Part shown: piece after piece, positions 56,212 through 63,778 of the stretch
How the letters are laid out: each line of letters starts with the position of its first letter
Numbering within the stretch: the first letter of the stretch is position 1
Source of the DNA: Pseudomonas sp. efr-133-TYG-5
GTDB taxonomy: Bacteria > Pseudomonadota > Gammaproteobacteria > Pseudomonadales > Pseudomonadaceae
Assembly (NCBI RefSeq): GCF_030209175.1
Contig: NZ_JARVSM010000001.1
Coordinates: 1,612,001 to 1,676,000 of the forward strand
Direction of reading: 5' to 3'
Length of the DNA stretch: 64,000 bases
Made by a program: the position numbers and the translations under genes
The notes under the pieces: model-generated
Told to the model about the DNA's origin: nothing
The model's database searches: none
Seen by the model: the letters and a program-made list of their open reading frames with translations, nothing else

Positions 56212-57616
56212 CAAAAAGGTCAAAATCCTCGCCACCCTCGGGCCTGCCGTCGATGGCATCGAAGACATCCGCGAGCTGGTCGAGGCCGGGGTGAACATCT
56301 TCCGCCTCAACTTCAGCCACGGCGATCACGCCGACCACGCCAAGCGCTACCAGTGGATCCGCGAAGTCGAGCGCCAGCTCAATTACCCGCTGGGCATCCT
56401 CATGGACCTGCAAGGACCGAAACTGCGCGTCGGCAAGTTTGCCGAGGGCAAGGTTCAGTTGCATCGCGGTCAGGCCCTGCGCCTCGACCTGGACACCACG
56501 CCGGGCGACCAGCGCCGGGTCAACCTGCCGCATCCGGAGATCATCGCCGCACTGGAGCCGGGCATGGACCTGCTGCTCGACGACGGCAAGCTGCGTCTGC
56601 GGGTGGTCAGCAAGTACAGCGACGCCATCGACACCACGGTGCTCAACGGTGGCGAGTTGTCGGACCGCAAAGGCGTGAACGTGCCGCAAGCGGTGCTCGA
56701 CCTCAGCCCGCTGACCGCCAAGGACCGTCGCGACCTCAGCTTCGGTCTGGAGCTGGGCGTGGACTGGGTCGCGCTGTCGTTCGTGCAGCGTCCGCAAGAC
56801 ATCATCGAGGCCCGCGCCCTGATCGGCGACAAAGCGTTCCTGATGGCGAAAATCGAGAAGCCGTCGGCCGTCGAACAACTGCGCGCCATCGCCGAACTGA
56901 GCGACGCGATCATGGTCGCCCGCGGTGACCTCGGTGTCGAAGTACCGGCGGAAAGCGTGCCGCAGATCCAGAAAAACATCATCGGCACCTGCCGCGAGCT
57001 CGGCAAACCGGTGGTGGTGGCGACGCAGATGCTCGAGTCGATGCGCTTCTCCCCGGCGCCGACCCGCGCCGAAGTCACCGACGTGGCCAACGCCGTGGCC
57101 GAAGGTGCGGATGCGGTGATGCTCTCGGCGGAAACCGCGTCCGGCGAGTACCCGCTGGAAGCCGTGCAGATGATGAGCAAGATCATCCGCCAGGTGGAAA
57201 ACGGTCCGGACTATCAGACCCAGCTCGACGTCAGCCGACCGAAAGCCGAAGCCACGGTTTCCGATGCCATCAGCTGCGCGATCCGCCGCATCAGCAACGT
57301 GCTGCCAGTGGCGGTGCTGGTCAACTACAGCGAATCCGGCACCTCGAGCCTGCGCGCCGCGCGCGAGCGGCCGAAGGCGCCGATCCTCAACCTGACCCCG
57401 AACCTGCAGACCGCACGGCGCCTGAGCGTGGCGTGGGGCATTCATTCGGTGGTCAACGATCGTCTGCGCCAGGTCGATGAAGTGTGTTCGACAGCGCTGG
57501 AAATCGCCCAGGCGCAAGGCATGGCCGAACGCGGCGACACGTTGCTGATCACCGCGGGTGTGCCGTTTGGGCAGCCGGGGTCGACTAATTCGCTGCGGAT
57601 CGAAACATTGATCTGA
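56201..57616 (+). CDS. pyk: Pyruvate kinase
   Basis: A 471-residue pyruvate kinase that makes ATP and pyruvate from phosphoenolpyruvate. Motifs are intact: ILATLGPAVDG, IFRLNFSHGDHADH, MDLQGPKLRVG, the catalytic-Lys block FLMAKIEKPSAVEQL, MVARGDLGVEVP and SAETASGEYPLEAV. It starts 11 bases before the end of the glycerate kinase gene, so it is cotranslated with it. In Pseudomonas this is the pathway-linked pyruvate kinase, distinct from the central PykA elsewhere. It completes glyoxylate to pyruvate. Confidence 0.94.
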   Translation: MTPDKKVKILATLGPAVDGIEDIRELVEAGVNIFRLNFSHGDHADHAKRYQWIREVERQLNYPLGILMDLQGPKLRVGKFAEGKVQLHRGQALRLDLDTTPGDQRRVNLPHPEIIAALEPGMDLLLDDGKLRLRVVSKYSDAIDTTVLNGGELSDRKGVNVPQAVLDLSPLTAKDRRDLSFGLELGVDWVALSFVQRPQDIIEARALIGDKAFLMAKIEKPSAVEQLRAIAELSDAIMVARGDLGVEVPAESVPQIQKNIIGTCRELGKPVVVATQMLESMRFSPAPTRAEVTDVANAVAEGADAVMLSAETASGEYPLEAVQMMSKIIRQVENGPDYQTQLDVSRPKAEATVSDAISCAIRRISNVLPVAVLVNYSESGTSSLRAARERPKAPILNLTPNLQTARRLSVAWGIHSVVNDRLRQVDEVCSTALEIAQAQGMAERGDTLLITAGVPFGQPGSTNSLRIETLI

Positions 57617-57626
57617 CCACTGACCC

Positions 57627-57758
57627 AGATCGTTCCCACGTCGAGACGGCGCACCGCTCGCGTGGGAATGCGGCCCGGGGCGCTCTGCGTCCCCAGAGCA
57701 GACGCAGAGCGTCCTTTGAGGCATTCCCACGCAGACGGTTCGACGTGGGAGCGATCAG
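57627..57758. repeat. Complex palindromic intergenic repeat
   Basis: A 130-base element whose ends are inverted (CAGATCGTTCCCACGTC / GACGTGGGAGCGATCAG). Inner inverted blocks are CGTGGGAATGC / GCATTCCCACG and GACGCAGAGCGTC-like around 57680-57715. It could fold into a long branched hairpin. This is a known type of Pseudomonas intergenic repeat, different from the REP pairs, and it may also end pyk transcription. Confidence 0.75.
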
Positions 57759-57774
57759 TACCGAATGACCTGCC

Positions 57775-58689
57775 ATGCCTGCCAATCATTTCAACACCCA
57801 CTGCCCCGACTGGGCCGAGGCTTTGCTCAACGGCTTCAGTCAGATATTCCTCCAGCGCCATCCGCTGTGCGGCCTGCTGTGCCTGCTGGCGATTCTGTTC
57901 ACCGCACCGGCCCTGCTCGGCGGTGCCTTGCTCGGCGGCGTCGCCGGGCTGCTCACCGCGCAGCGTCGCGGTTATGCCAAGGCCGATCGCCAGGCCGGCC
58001 TGTTCAGCTACAACGGCGTGTTGCTCGGGCTGTTGCTGAGCCTGTATTTCCCCTGGTCGGCAATGATGCCGCTGCTGATCCTGGCCGCCGGCGGCTTGAG
58101 TGCGATGCTCACTCAGCAATGGCTCAAACGCGTGCGGCTGAGCCACTACCTGCCCGCCTGCACCGCGCCTTTCGTTTTGTTGAGCTGGGTGCTGCTGTGC
58201 TTCGCCACGCCTTCGACCCAGGCACAGCTGATTGAAGTCAGCGCACTGAACATGCTGGCCGCTCCCCTCAAGGGCCTGGGCCAGGTGATGTTCCTCGGCC
58301 ATCCGCTGGCCGGTGCGATGATCGCTGCCGGGTTGTGGATCGCCGATCGCCGCGCGTTCTGCTGGGCGTTGCTGGCGTCTGTGGCCGGCATGGGCTGGAG
58401 CCTGCTCAATGCCGATTTCTACACCGCCCTGCTCGGCCTGGGGGGTTATAACGCCGTGCTCGCCGCCCTCGCCTTCAGTGCGCAGCGCCGGCAACCGTGG
58501 CTGCCGTTGCTTGGCATCGTGCTGGCGCTGCTGCTGACGCCGATGTTTGCCGCCGCCGGCCTGCCCACCCTGACCGCACCGTTCATCCTCGCCTGCTGGT
58601 TGCTGCGCAGCGCTGTCCAGGTACTGCGCCGGGCGCCGGTGAGCGGCACGTCTTGCGCTCGCGGGGAGAATCAACCTAGGCTGCGCTGA
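57775..58689 (+). CDS. Urea transporter family protein
   Basis: A 304-residue membrane protein with about ten hydrophobic helices. The urea-transporter family pattern is NGFSQIFLQRHPLCGLLCLLAILF near the N-terminus, then GLFSYNGVLLGLLLSLYF and LSHYLPACTAPFVLLSWVLL. It has the inverted twofold layout of the family and lets urea (or short amides) pass the inner membrane. No urease genes lie nearby, so urea as the real substrate is inferred from family only. The ATG at 57775 has a CGAATGACCTGCC context without a strong ribosome binding site. Confidence 0.88.
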   Translation: MPANHFNTHCPDWAEALLNGFSQIFLQRHPLCGLLCLLAILFTAPALLGGALLGGVAGLLTAQRRGYAKADRQAGLFSYNGVLLGLLLSLYFPWSAMMPLLILAAGGLSAMLTQQWLKRVRLSHYLPACTAPFVLLSWVLLCFATPSTQAQLIEVSALNMLAAPLKGLGQVMFLGHPLAGAMIAAGLWIADRRAFCWALLASVAGMGWSLLNADFYTALLGLGGYNAVLAALAFSAQRRQPWLPLLGIVLALLLTPMFAAAGLPTLTAPFILACWLLRSAVQVLRRAPVSGTSCARGENQPRLR

Positions 58690-58710
58690 TCTTCGATTCA
58701 GGCGTTATCC

Positions 58711-59535
58711 ATGGACAGCAGCAAGCCCTGGCGTGAACAGCTTTACGTCATGATTTTCCAGAGTGACACCCGCGCCGGGCGGCGCTTCGACGGCATTCTG
58801 CTGTTGATCATCCTCGCCAGCCTGGTGATCGTGATGCTCGACAGCATCGACAGCATCCACCGCAACTATGCCGATGTGCTGGCCTACATCGAATGGGGCT
58901 TCACGGTGATCTTCGCCGGTGAATACCTGTTGCGCCTGTACTGCTCGCCCAAGCCGCTGCGCTATGCGTTCAGCTTCTACGGCCTGGTGGACCTGCTGGC
59001 CATCGTGCCCGGCATCCTCGCCTTGTATTACAGCGACGCGCAGTACCTGCTGATCATCCGCATCATTCGCATGCTGCGCATCTTCCGCGTGCTCAAGCTC
59101 AGCCCGTACCTCAAGCAGGCCAACTATCTGATGTCGGCGCTGCGCGGCAGCAAGCAGAAGATCGTGGTGTTCCTCGTCAGCGTCTGCACGCTGGTCACGG
59201 TGTTCGGCACGCTGATGTACGTGATCGAAGGCCCGGAGCACGGCTTCACCAGCATTCCCAAGGGCATTTACTGGGCTATCGTCACCCTGACCACCGTCGG
59301 CTTCGGCGACATCGTACCGAAGACCCCGCTGGGCCAGGTGATTTCCTCGCTGGTGATGATCACCGGTTACTCGATCATCGCCGTCCCGACCGGGATTTTC
59401 ACCGCCGAACTGGCCAGTGCCATGCGCGGCGAACAGCTGCAGCACGACTGCCCGGTCTGCCGCAAACAGAGCCATGAACCGAATGCCGCGTTCTGTTCTC
59501 GTTGTGGCAACGCACTGTTCAGGAAAGTGGAATAA
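58711..59535 (+). CDS. Voltage-gated potassium channel with C-terminal zinc ribbon
   Basis: A 274-residue six-helix ion channel. S1-S3 lie at about residues 28-110. S4 has regularly spaced Arg (IIRIIRMLRIFRVLKLS), and the pore selectivity filter is TTVGFGDIVP (TVGFG), typical of K+ channels. After S6 a short cytoplasmic tail ends in a four-cysteine zinc-ribbon-like module, CPVCRKQSHEPNAAFCSRCG, in place of the cyclic-nucleotide domain or coiled coil seen in other channels. It lies 21 bases after the urea transporter gene. Confidence 0.92.
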   Translation: MDSSKPWREQLYVMIFQSDTRAGRRFDGILLLIILASLVIVMLDSIDSIHRNYADVLAYIEWGFTVIFAGEYLLRLYCSPKPLRYAFSFYGLVDLLAIVPGILALYYSDAQYLLIIRIIRMLRIFRVLKLSPYLKQANYLMSALRGSKQKIVVFLVSVCTLVTVFGTLMYVIEGPEHGFTSIPKGIYWAIVTLTTVGFGDIVPKTPLGQVISSLVMITGYSIIAVPTGIFTAELASAMRGEQLQHDCPVCRKQSHEPNAAFCSRCGNALFRKVE

Positions 59536-59557
59536 GCAAAGAGCTTTTAAATCTTTA

Positions 59558-59587
59558 AGCGACTATGCGGCCCCGGCTATAGTCGCT
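59558..59587 (+). promoter_or_regulatory. Inverted repeat in the sbp promoter region
   Basis: AGCGACTAT and ATAGTCGCT (9-base arms) are separated by 12 bases (59567-59578). The right arm begins within CTATAGT, a possible -10 box. It could be a regulator site (for example for a sulfur regulator) or a short RNA hairpin. There is no T-run, so a terminator for the channel gene is less likely. Confidence 0.5.
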
Positions 59588-59645
59588 GGCAAAACAGCAT
59601 CACCCCTACCGCCACCCCCTGTATCCAAACAACAAGGAATGCGCA

Positions 59646-60641
59646 GTGAAAAAACTCTTTGGCGCCTCACTTCTCGCCGCCGGTCTTGCCTTCGGCAGCG
59701 TGGCTCACGCCGCCCCGACTCTGCTCAACGTTTCCTACGACGTGATGCGCGATTTCTACAAGGACTACAACACTGCGTTCCAGAAACACTGGCAGGCCGA
59801 ACACAACGAAACGATTACCGTGCAGATGTCTTTCGGCGGTTCGAGCAAGCAGGCGCGCTCGGTGATCGATGGCCTGCCGGCTGACGTCATCACCATGAAC
59901 ATGGCGACCGACATCAATGCCCTCGCGGACAACGGTCAACTGGTGCCGAAGGACTGGGTCACCCGCCTGCCGAACAACAGCGCACCGTTCACTTCGGCCA
60001 CCGTGTTCATCGTCCGCAAGGGCAACCCGAAAGCACTGAAAGACTGGCCGGACCTGCTCAAGGACGGCGTGCAAGTGATCGTGCCGAACCCGAAAACCTC
60101 GGGCAACGGCCGCTACACCTACCTTTCGGCCTGGGGCTACGTGCTGAAGAACGGCGGTGACGAGAACAAGGCCAAGGACTTCGTCGGCAAGCTGTTCAAA
60201 CAGGCCCCGGTGCTCGACACCGGTGGCCGTGCCGCCACCACCACGTTCATGACCAACCAGATCGGCGACGTGCTGGTGACCTTCGAAAACGAAGCGGAAA
60301 TGATCGCCCGCGAGTTCGGTCGCGACCAGTTCGAAGTGATCTACCCGAGCGTGTCCGCCGAAGCCGAGCCACCCGTGTCGGTGGTCGACAAAGTGGTCGA
60401 GAAGAAAGGCTCGCGCGCGGCTGCCGAGGACTACCTGAAGTACCTGTGGTCGCCGGAAGGCCAGGAAATTGCCGCCGCCAACTACCTGCGTCCGCGTGAT
60501 CCGGCGGTACTGGCCAAGTACACCGACCGTTTCCCGAAAGTCGACTTCCTCTCCGTGGAGAAGACCTTCGGTGACTGGCGCACCGTGCAGAAGACCCACT
60601 TCAACGATGGCGGGATCTTCGATCAGATCTACAGCCAGTAA
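59646..60641 (+). CDS. sbp: Sulfate ABC transporter substrate-binding protein Sbp
   Basis: A 331-residue periplasmic binding protein. The signal peptide ends VAHA-AP. The mature part begins TLLNVSYDVMRDFYKDYNTAF. SFGGSSKQARSVIDGLPADVITMNMATDI, NPKTSGNGRYTYLSAWGY and the C-terminal RPRDPAVL are Sbp-type sulfate-binding blocks. The cysTWA permease genes are not in the next 3 kb. The start is GTG at 59646, with AAGGA seven bases before. An inverted repeat (59558-59587) lies over the likely promoter. Confidence 0.95.
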   Translation: MKKLFGASLLAAGLAFGSVAHAAPTLLNVSYDVMRDFYKDYNTAFQKHWQAEHNETITVQMSFGGSSKQARSVIDGLPADVITMNMATDINALADNGQLVPKDWVTRLPNNSAPFTSATVFIVRKGNPKALKDWPDLLKDGVQVIVPNPKTSGNGRYTYLSAWGYVLKNGGDENKAKDFVGKLFKQAPVLDTGGRAATTTFMTNQIGDVLVTFENEAEMIAREFGRDQFEVIYPSVSAEAEPPVSVVDKVVEKKGSRAAAEDYLKYLWSPEGQEIAAANYLRPRDPAVLAKYTDRFPKVDFLSVEKTFGDWRTVQKTHFNDGGIFDQIYSQ

Positions 60642-60654
60642 GATTTGGCGGACA

Positions 60655-60690
60655 TGAAAAAGGCGACCCTCAGTGGTCGCCTTTTTTGTG
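60655..60690 (+). terminator. Terminator of sbp
   Basis: The stem AAAGGCGACC-CTCAGT-GGTCGCCTTT is followed by TTTG, 13 bases past the sbp stop. Confidence 0.92.
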
Positions 60691-60699
60691 GCAGGTTTA

Positions 60700-60877
60700 C
60701 CCTCACCGCAGTCCTCTCCCGGAGGGAAAGCCGGCCGACCGAGGTGTCTGGCGAGTGAAATCGACCTGAAAGACCTTATGGATCATGGACTCGGCAACGC
60801 AGTTTCAGCTTGGCGTATTGTTTCAGCGTCCCCCAATCAGTCCCCTCGCCCTCCGGGAGAGGGTTAGGGCGAGGGGC
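60700..60877. repeat. Small element with inverted ends (possible MITE-like repeat)
   Basis: The ends CCCTCACC...CTCTCCCGGAGGG and CCTCCGGGAGAGGGTTAGGGCGAGGGG are imperfect 27-base inverted repeats. They enclose about 125 bases (GGTGTCTGGCGAGTG..., AAGACCTTATGGATCATGGAC) without a reading frame. The element lies between sbp and the DUF5666-like gene. Confidence 0.7.
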
Positions 60878-60879
60878 TT

Positions 60880-61500
60880 TTACATCGGCGGCGTGACGCC
60901 ATCCTTGCCAGCGGAAATCGATTGCGCGGTCAATGTGCCGTCCGCGCTCTGGGTGACGAAGGTGACGATCTTCACCCCGGCCTTGAGCAAACTCCGATCC
61001 GCCGGCACCAGATTGACGATCGGCACGTCTTCAGGCACCAGGATCTTCTGTTGGCCGTCCTTGTAGTTCACCGTCAGCACCCGCCCGTTGCTGACCAGCA
61101 GATCGCCGACACTGCCATTGGTCATGCTGCTGCCCTTGGCCAGGTCGAACGGCCGATGGCCGTCGCCGCTGCCGGCCAGTTCCGGGGCAAACACGTGGAC
61201 TTCCAGTGCCTTGAGCGTGCCATCCTCCTGGGGAATGGCCGCCGAGCCGATGTAACTGCCGGGCTTGATGTCTTCGATATTGGCCAGGGTCACGGCGCGG
61301 ACCTTGGTGTCCTTGGTCAACTGGATCACCACGTTTTCGCCGCTGTTGACGTGGACCTTGAGCGTGTCGGCACTGACGCCGGTAATCTCGCCGCGAACGC
61401 CGATGCGCATGCCCGGCGCTTCGCCCGCCTGCACAGCGGTCACGCCAAGCAGGGCGATCAGGGCAATCGTGGTGGTGTGCCGCAGTAACTGAGCAAACAT
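60880..61500 (-). CDS. DUF5666-like exported protein
   Basis: A 206-residue protein with a signal peptide (…LGVTAVQA-GE), followed by beta-rich repeats of the kind found in DUF5666 proteins: VRGEITGVSADTLKVHVNSGENVVIQLTKDTKVRAVTLANIEDIKPGSYIGSAAIPQEDG and a similar segment further on. This looks like an OB-fold or metal-binding domain, but the function is unknown. The start at 61500 follows CCGGAGGATTGCG, an excellent ribosome binding site. The longer open frame to 61623 is unlikely. Confidence 0.78.
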   Translation of the reverse strand: MFAQLLRHTTTIALIALLGVTAVQAGEAPGMRIGVRGEITGVSADTLKVHVNSGENVVIQLTKDTKVRAVTLANIEDIKPGSYIGSAAIPQEDGTLKALEVHVFAPELAGSGDGHRPFDLAKGSSMTNGSVGDLLVSNGRVLTVNYKDGQQKILVPEDVPIVNLVPADRSLLKAGVKIVTFVTQSADGTLTAQSISAGKDGVTPPM

Positions 61501-61742
61501 CGCAATCCTCCGGTGACGAACGCGGGTATGGGTCGACAACATAAGCACGCTATCGAAGAAGATGTAAGTGAATGTATCATCAGTGCGCAACGGCCGGACG
61601 CAAGGTTCGCCGCTGGCGGACACCCGACTGCAAGCCAGGTATTGCGCAATGCAATAGCCACTATCGAGCGCTGGCTTCTACCGCGCGCCGGGTTCGCCCC
61701 TTAGCCTCACCGCATTCCTTTTCGCTGGATCGAGAAACTCCT
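61501..61742. other. Intergenic region, DUF5666-like / MFS genes
   Basis: A divergent promoter region. A GCGCAACGG...TTGCGCAATGC pairing of low quality is the only structure noticed. No repeat or small gene is supported. Confidence 0.35.
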
Positions 61743-62930
61743 ATGACCGCCACAACTCACGCAATGACCCGAGGCATGGTGCTGCTGTTCGCTTTTTGCT
61801 GCGGCGCCATCGTTGCCAACATCTACTACGCGCAGCCCATCATCGGCCTGATCGCACCGGACATCGGCCTGACCGACACCATGGCCAGTTTCATCGTCTC
61901 GCTGACCCAGATCGGCTACGCGCTGGGCCTGTTCTTCCTGGTGCCGCTGGCTGACCTTGTGGAAAACCGGCGCCTGATGATCATCACCACCGTGGTGGCG
62001 ATCGCCAGCCTGCTCGGCGCCGCGTTCACCGATCAGCCGAACGTGTTCCTGCTGATTTCGTTGCTGGTGGGTTTCAGCTCGGTGTCGGTGCAGGTGCTGA
62101 TTCCACTGGCGGCGCACTTGGCGCCGGAAGAATCCCGTGGCCGCGTGGTCGGCGGGATCATGGGCGGTTTGCTGCTGGGGATTCTGTTGGCGCGTCCGGT
62201 GTCGAGCGTGGTGGCGGACCATCTCGGCTGGCGGGCGATGTTCATGATCGCAGCAGCCTTGATGGCAGCGATCAGCGTGGTGCTGGCGTTGACCGTGCCC
62301 AAGCGCCAGCCGGATCACAGCGCTTCCTACGGCCAGTTGCTGGGTTCGTTGTGGACGCTGCTGCGCAAGCAACCGGTGTTGCGTCAGCGGGCGTTTTACC
62401 AGGCCTGCATGTTTGCCACGTTCAGCCTGTTCTGGACCGCCGTGCCGCTGGAGCTGGCGCGCAACCATGGCCTGTCGCAGAGCCAGATCGCGATCTTCGC
62501 CCTGGTCGGCGCCATCGGTGCCATCGCCGCGCCGATCAGCGGCCGCCTGGCCGATGCCGGCCACACCCGTATCGCCTCGCTGCTGGCCATGCTGTTCGCC
62601 AGCCTGAGCTTCCTGCCGGCCTTCATTCACCCGGCCTACAGCGTGATCGGCCTGGCCGTCACCGGCGTGGTGCTCGACTTCTGCGTGCAGATGAACATGG
62701 TGCTGGGCCAGCGGGCGGTGTACTCCCTCGACGCCAAGAGCCGCGGCCGCCTCAACGCGCTGTACATGACCAGCATCTTCCTCGGCGGCGCCTTCGGCTC
62801 CTCGGTGGCCAGCGTGGTGTATGAACACGGCGGCTGGTTGTGGATCGTGATCGTCGGCAGCGCGTTTCCGTTGCTGGCGCTACTGCGGTTTTTGAGTGCT
62901 GCGCAGAAGCCTGCTCTGGCCACGGCCTAG
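61743..62930 (+). CDS. Major facilitator superfamily transporter
   Basis: A 395-residue 12-helix MFS protein of the drug-efflux/YfmO- or sugar-efflux-like class. Motif A-like LVPLADLVENRRLMI is in loop 2-3. GFSSVSVQVLIPLAAHLAPEESRGRVVGGIMGGLLLGILLARPVSS follows helix 5. It is a candidate exporter; the substrate is unknown. The ATG at 61743 (MTATTHAMTRG) follows GAGAAACTCCT. A longer frame upstream to 61572 lacks a ribosome binding site. Confidence 0.88.
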   Translation: MTATTHAMTRGMVLLFAFCCGAIVANIYYAQPIIGLIAPDIGLTDTMASFIVSLTQIGYALGLFFLVPLADLVENRRLMIITTVVAIASLLGAAFTDQPNVFLLISLLVGFSSVSVQVLIPLAAHLAPEESRGRVVGGIMGGLLLGILLARPVSSVVADHLGWRAMFMIAAALMAAISVVLALTVPKRQPDHSASYGQLLGSLWTLLRKQPVLRQRAFYQACMFATFSLFWTAVPLELARNHGLSQSQIAIFALVGAIGAIAAPISGRLADAGHTRIASLLAMLFASLSFLPAFIHPAYSVIGLAVTGVVLDFCVQMNMVLGQRAVYSLDAKSRGRLNALYMTSIFLGGAFGSSVASVVYEHGGWLWIVIVGSAFPLLALLRFLSAAQKPALATA

Positions 62931-62976
62931 AATCGCAAAGGCACTGTCGGATCACTGATCCGCCAGTGCGCGATGC

Positions 62977-63156
62977 TCAATGCCGGACCAGTTTTTCCAT
63001 GGCGGCATCGGCCAAGAAAGAGGAGCGGCTTTTGACGTTGTGCTCACGCACGTAGCGGTCGATCCGCTGGATGACATAGCCGGGCAACGTCACATTGACC
63101 TTCTCGGTTTTGCCCATGTACGGCGAAATATCCAGCTCACGCATCCCCCAGCCCAT
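62977..63156 (-). pseudogene. hicB: Remnant of a hicB antitoxin gene (C-terminal part)
   Basis: On the minus strand an in-frame stretch of 59 codons (ATG at 63156 as the longest start; a stop codon lies upstream at about 63175) encodes MGWGMRELDISPYMGKTEKV, then NVTLPGYVIQRIDRYVREHN and VKSRSSFLADAAMEKLVRH. This is the DNA-binding C-terminal half of HicB (ribbon-helix-helix: NVTLPGxxIxRID...RSxFLAxAA). The N-terminal RNase-H-like half and the hicA toxin gene are missing. It is either a decaying antitoxin or a short orphan transcriptional regulator. Confidence 0.78.
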
Positions 63157-63312
63157 ATCGGTCCGGCTCAGGCGTCAAGAACAGGACGCGAGTGAGGCAT
63201 TGCTCTTTCATCGCGGCATACGATGCATGCGTCCGCCGCCTAGGCCTGGTCAAGTCGATCCAGGCACTCGGCAGCTATCACGCGATGGTTTGAAAGCTCA
63301 CTACCCCAGACA

Positions 63313-63345
63313 GCAAAACGGCGATCCGAAGATCGCCGTTTTTCG
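63313..63345 (-). terminator. Terminator of the proline-rich lipoprotein gene
   Basis: On the minus strand, AACGGCGATC-TTC-GGATCGCCGTT is followed by TTGCTG. The stem ends at the stop codon of the lipoprotein gene, and T-runs are present on both sides. Confidence 0.8.
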
Positions 63346-63753
63346 TTACTGCCCGAACTGCTTGCCCAGGCCCGCCGGAACGCCGTGGATGTTGGTGTCT
63401 TCCCACGGGCCGTTGGGGCTGATCGCGCGGCTCCAGCCGTTGTTCCAGCGGTAGTAGGTGCGCTGGCGGTAGAAGGTGTTGGGCTGGTCGTCGAGGACGT
63501 ACACGCCCAGTTTCTGATCCCAGTGGCTGTTGCCGCCCGGGGGCGGCGCGAAGCTGGCGGAGGTGCGTGGCTGCGGTTTCGCCGGTTTGGCCGGAATCCC
63601 CGGTTTGCCAGGGCTCGGGCTGGTGGACGGGGTCGGGGCCGGTTGCGAGGGCGGGATCGGCGGCAGGTTGGTCGTCGGTTCCGGGCGCTGCACCGCACAG
63701 GCACTCAAGCCCAGGGCCAGGGTGAGGACTGTGATTCGAGCGATGGCGTTCAT
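63346..63753 (-). CDS. Proline-rich lipoprotein of unknown function
   Basis: A 135-residue lipoprotein: the signal ends in lipobox LSAC (Cys19). A Pro/Ser/Thr/Lys-rich linker (about 25-75) is followed by a compact, aromatic C-terminal part (LGVYVLDDQPNTFYRQRTYYRWNNGW and PNGPWEDTNIHGVPAGLGK). The C-terminal block, with Tyr/Trp and repeated GPW motifs, resembles small outer-membrane or cell-wall associated domains. I do not recognise the family. It lies 25 bases downstream of the ccmI-like gene and is probably in the same transcript. Confidence 0.78.
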   Translation of the reverse strand: MNAIARITVLTLALGLSACAVQRPEPTTNLPPIPPSQPAPTPSTSPSPGKPGIPAKPAKPQPRTSASFAPPPGGNSHWDQKLGVYVLDDQPNTFYRQRTYYRWNNGWSRAISPNGPWEDTNIHGVPAGLGKQFGQ

Positions 63754-63778
63754 GGCGGTGCTTTCCTGTTGGTTCCGG

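Noticed and set aside
50303..57616. The glyoxylate cluster considered as a new pathway
   Set aside because: Its enzymes and order match the known Pseudomonas gcl-hyi-glxR-ttuD-pyk cluster; only the operators and REP density are notable.
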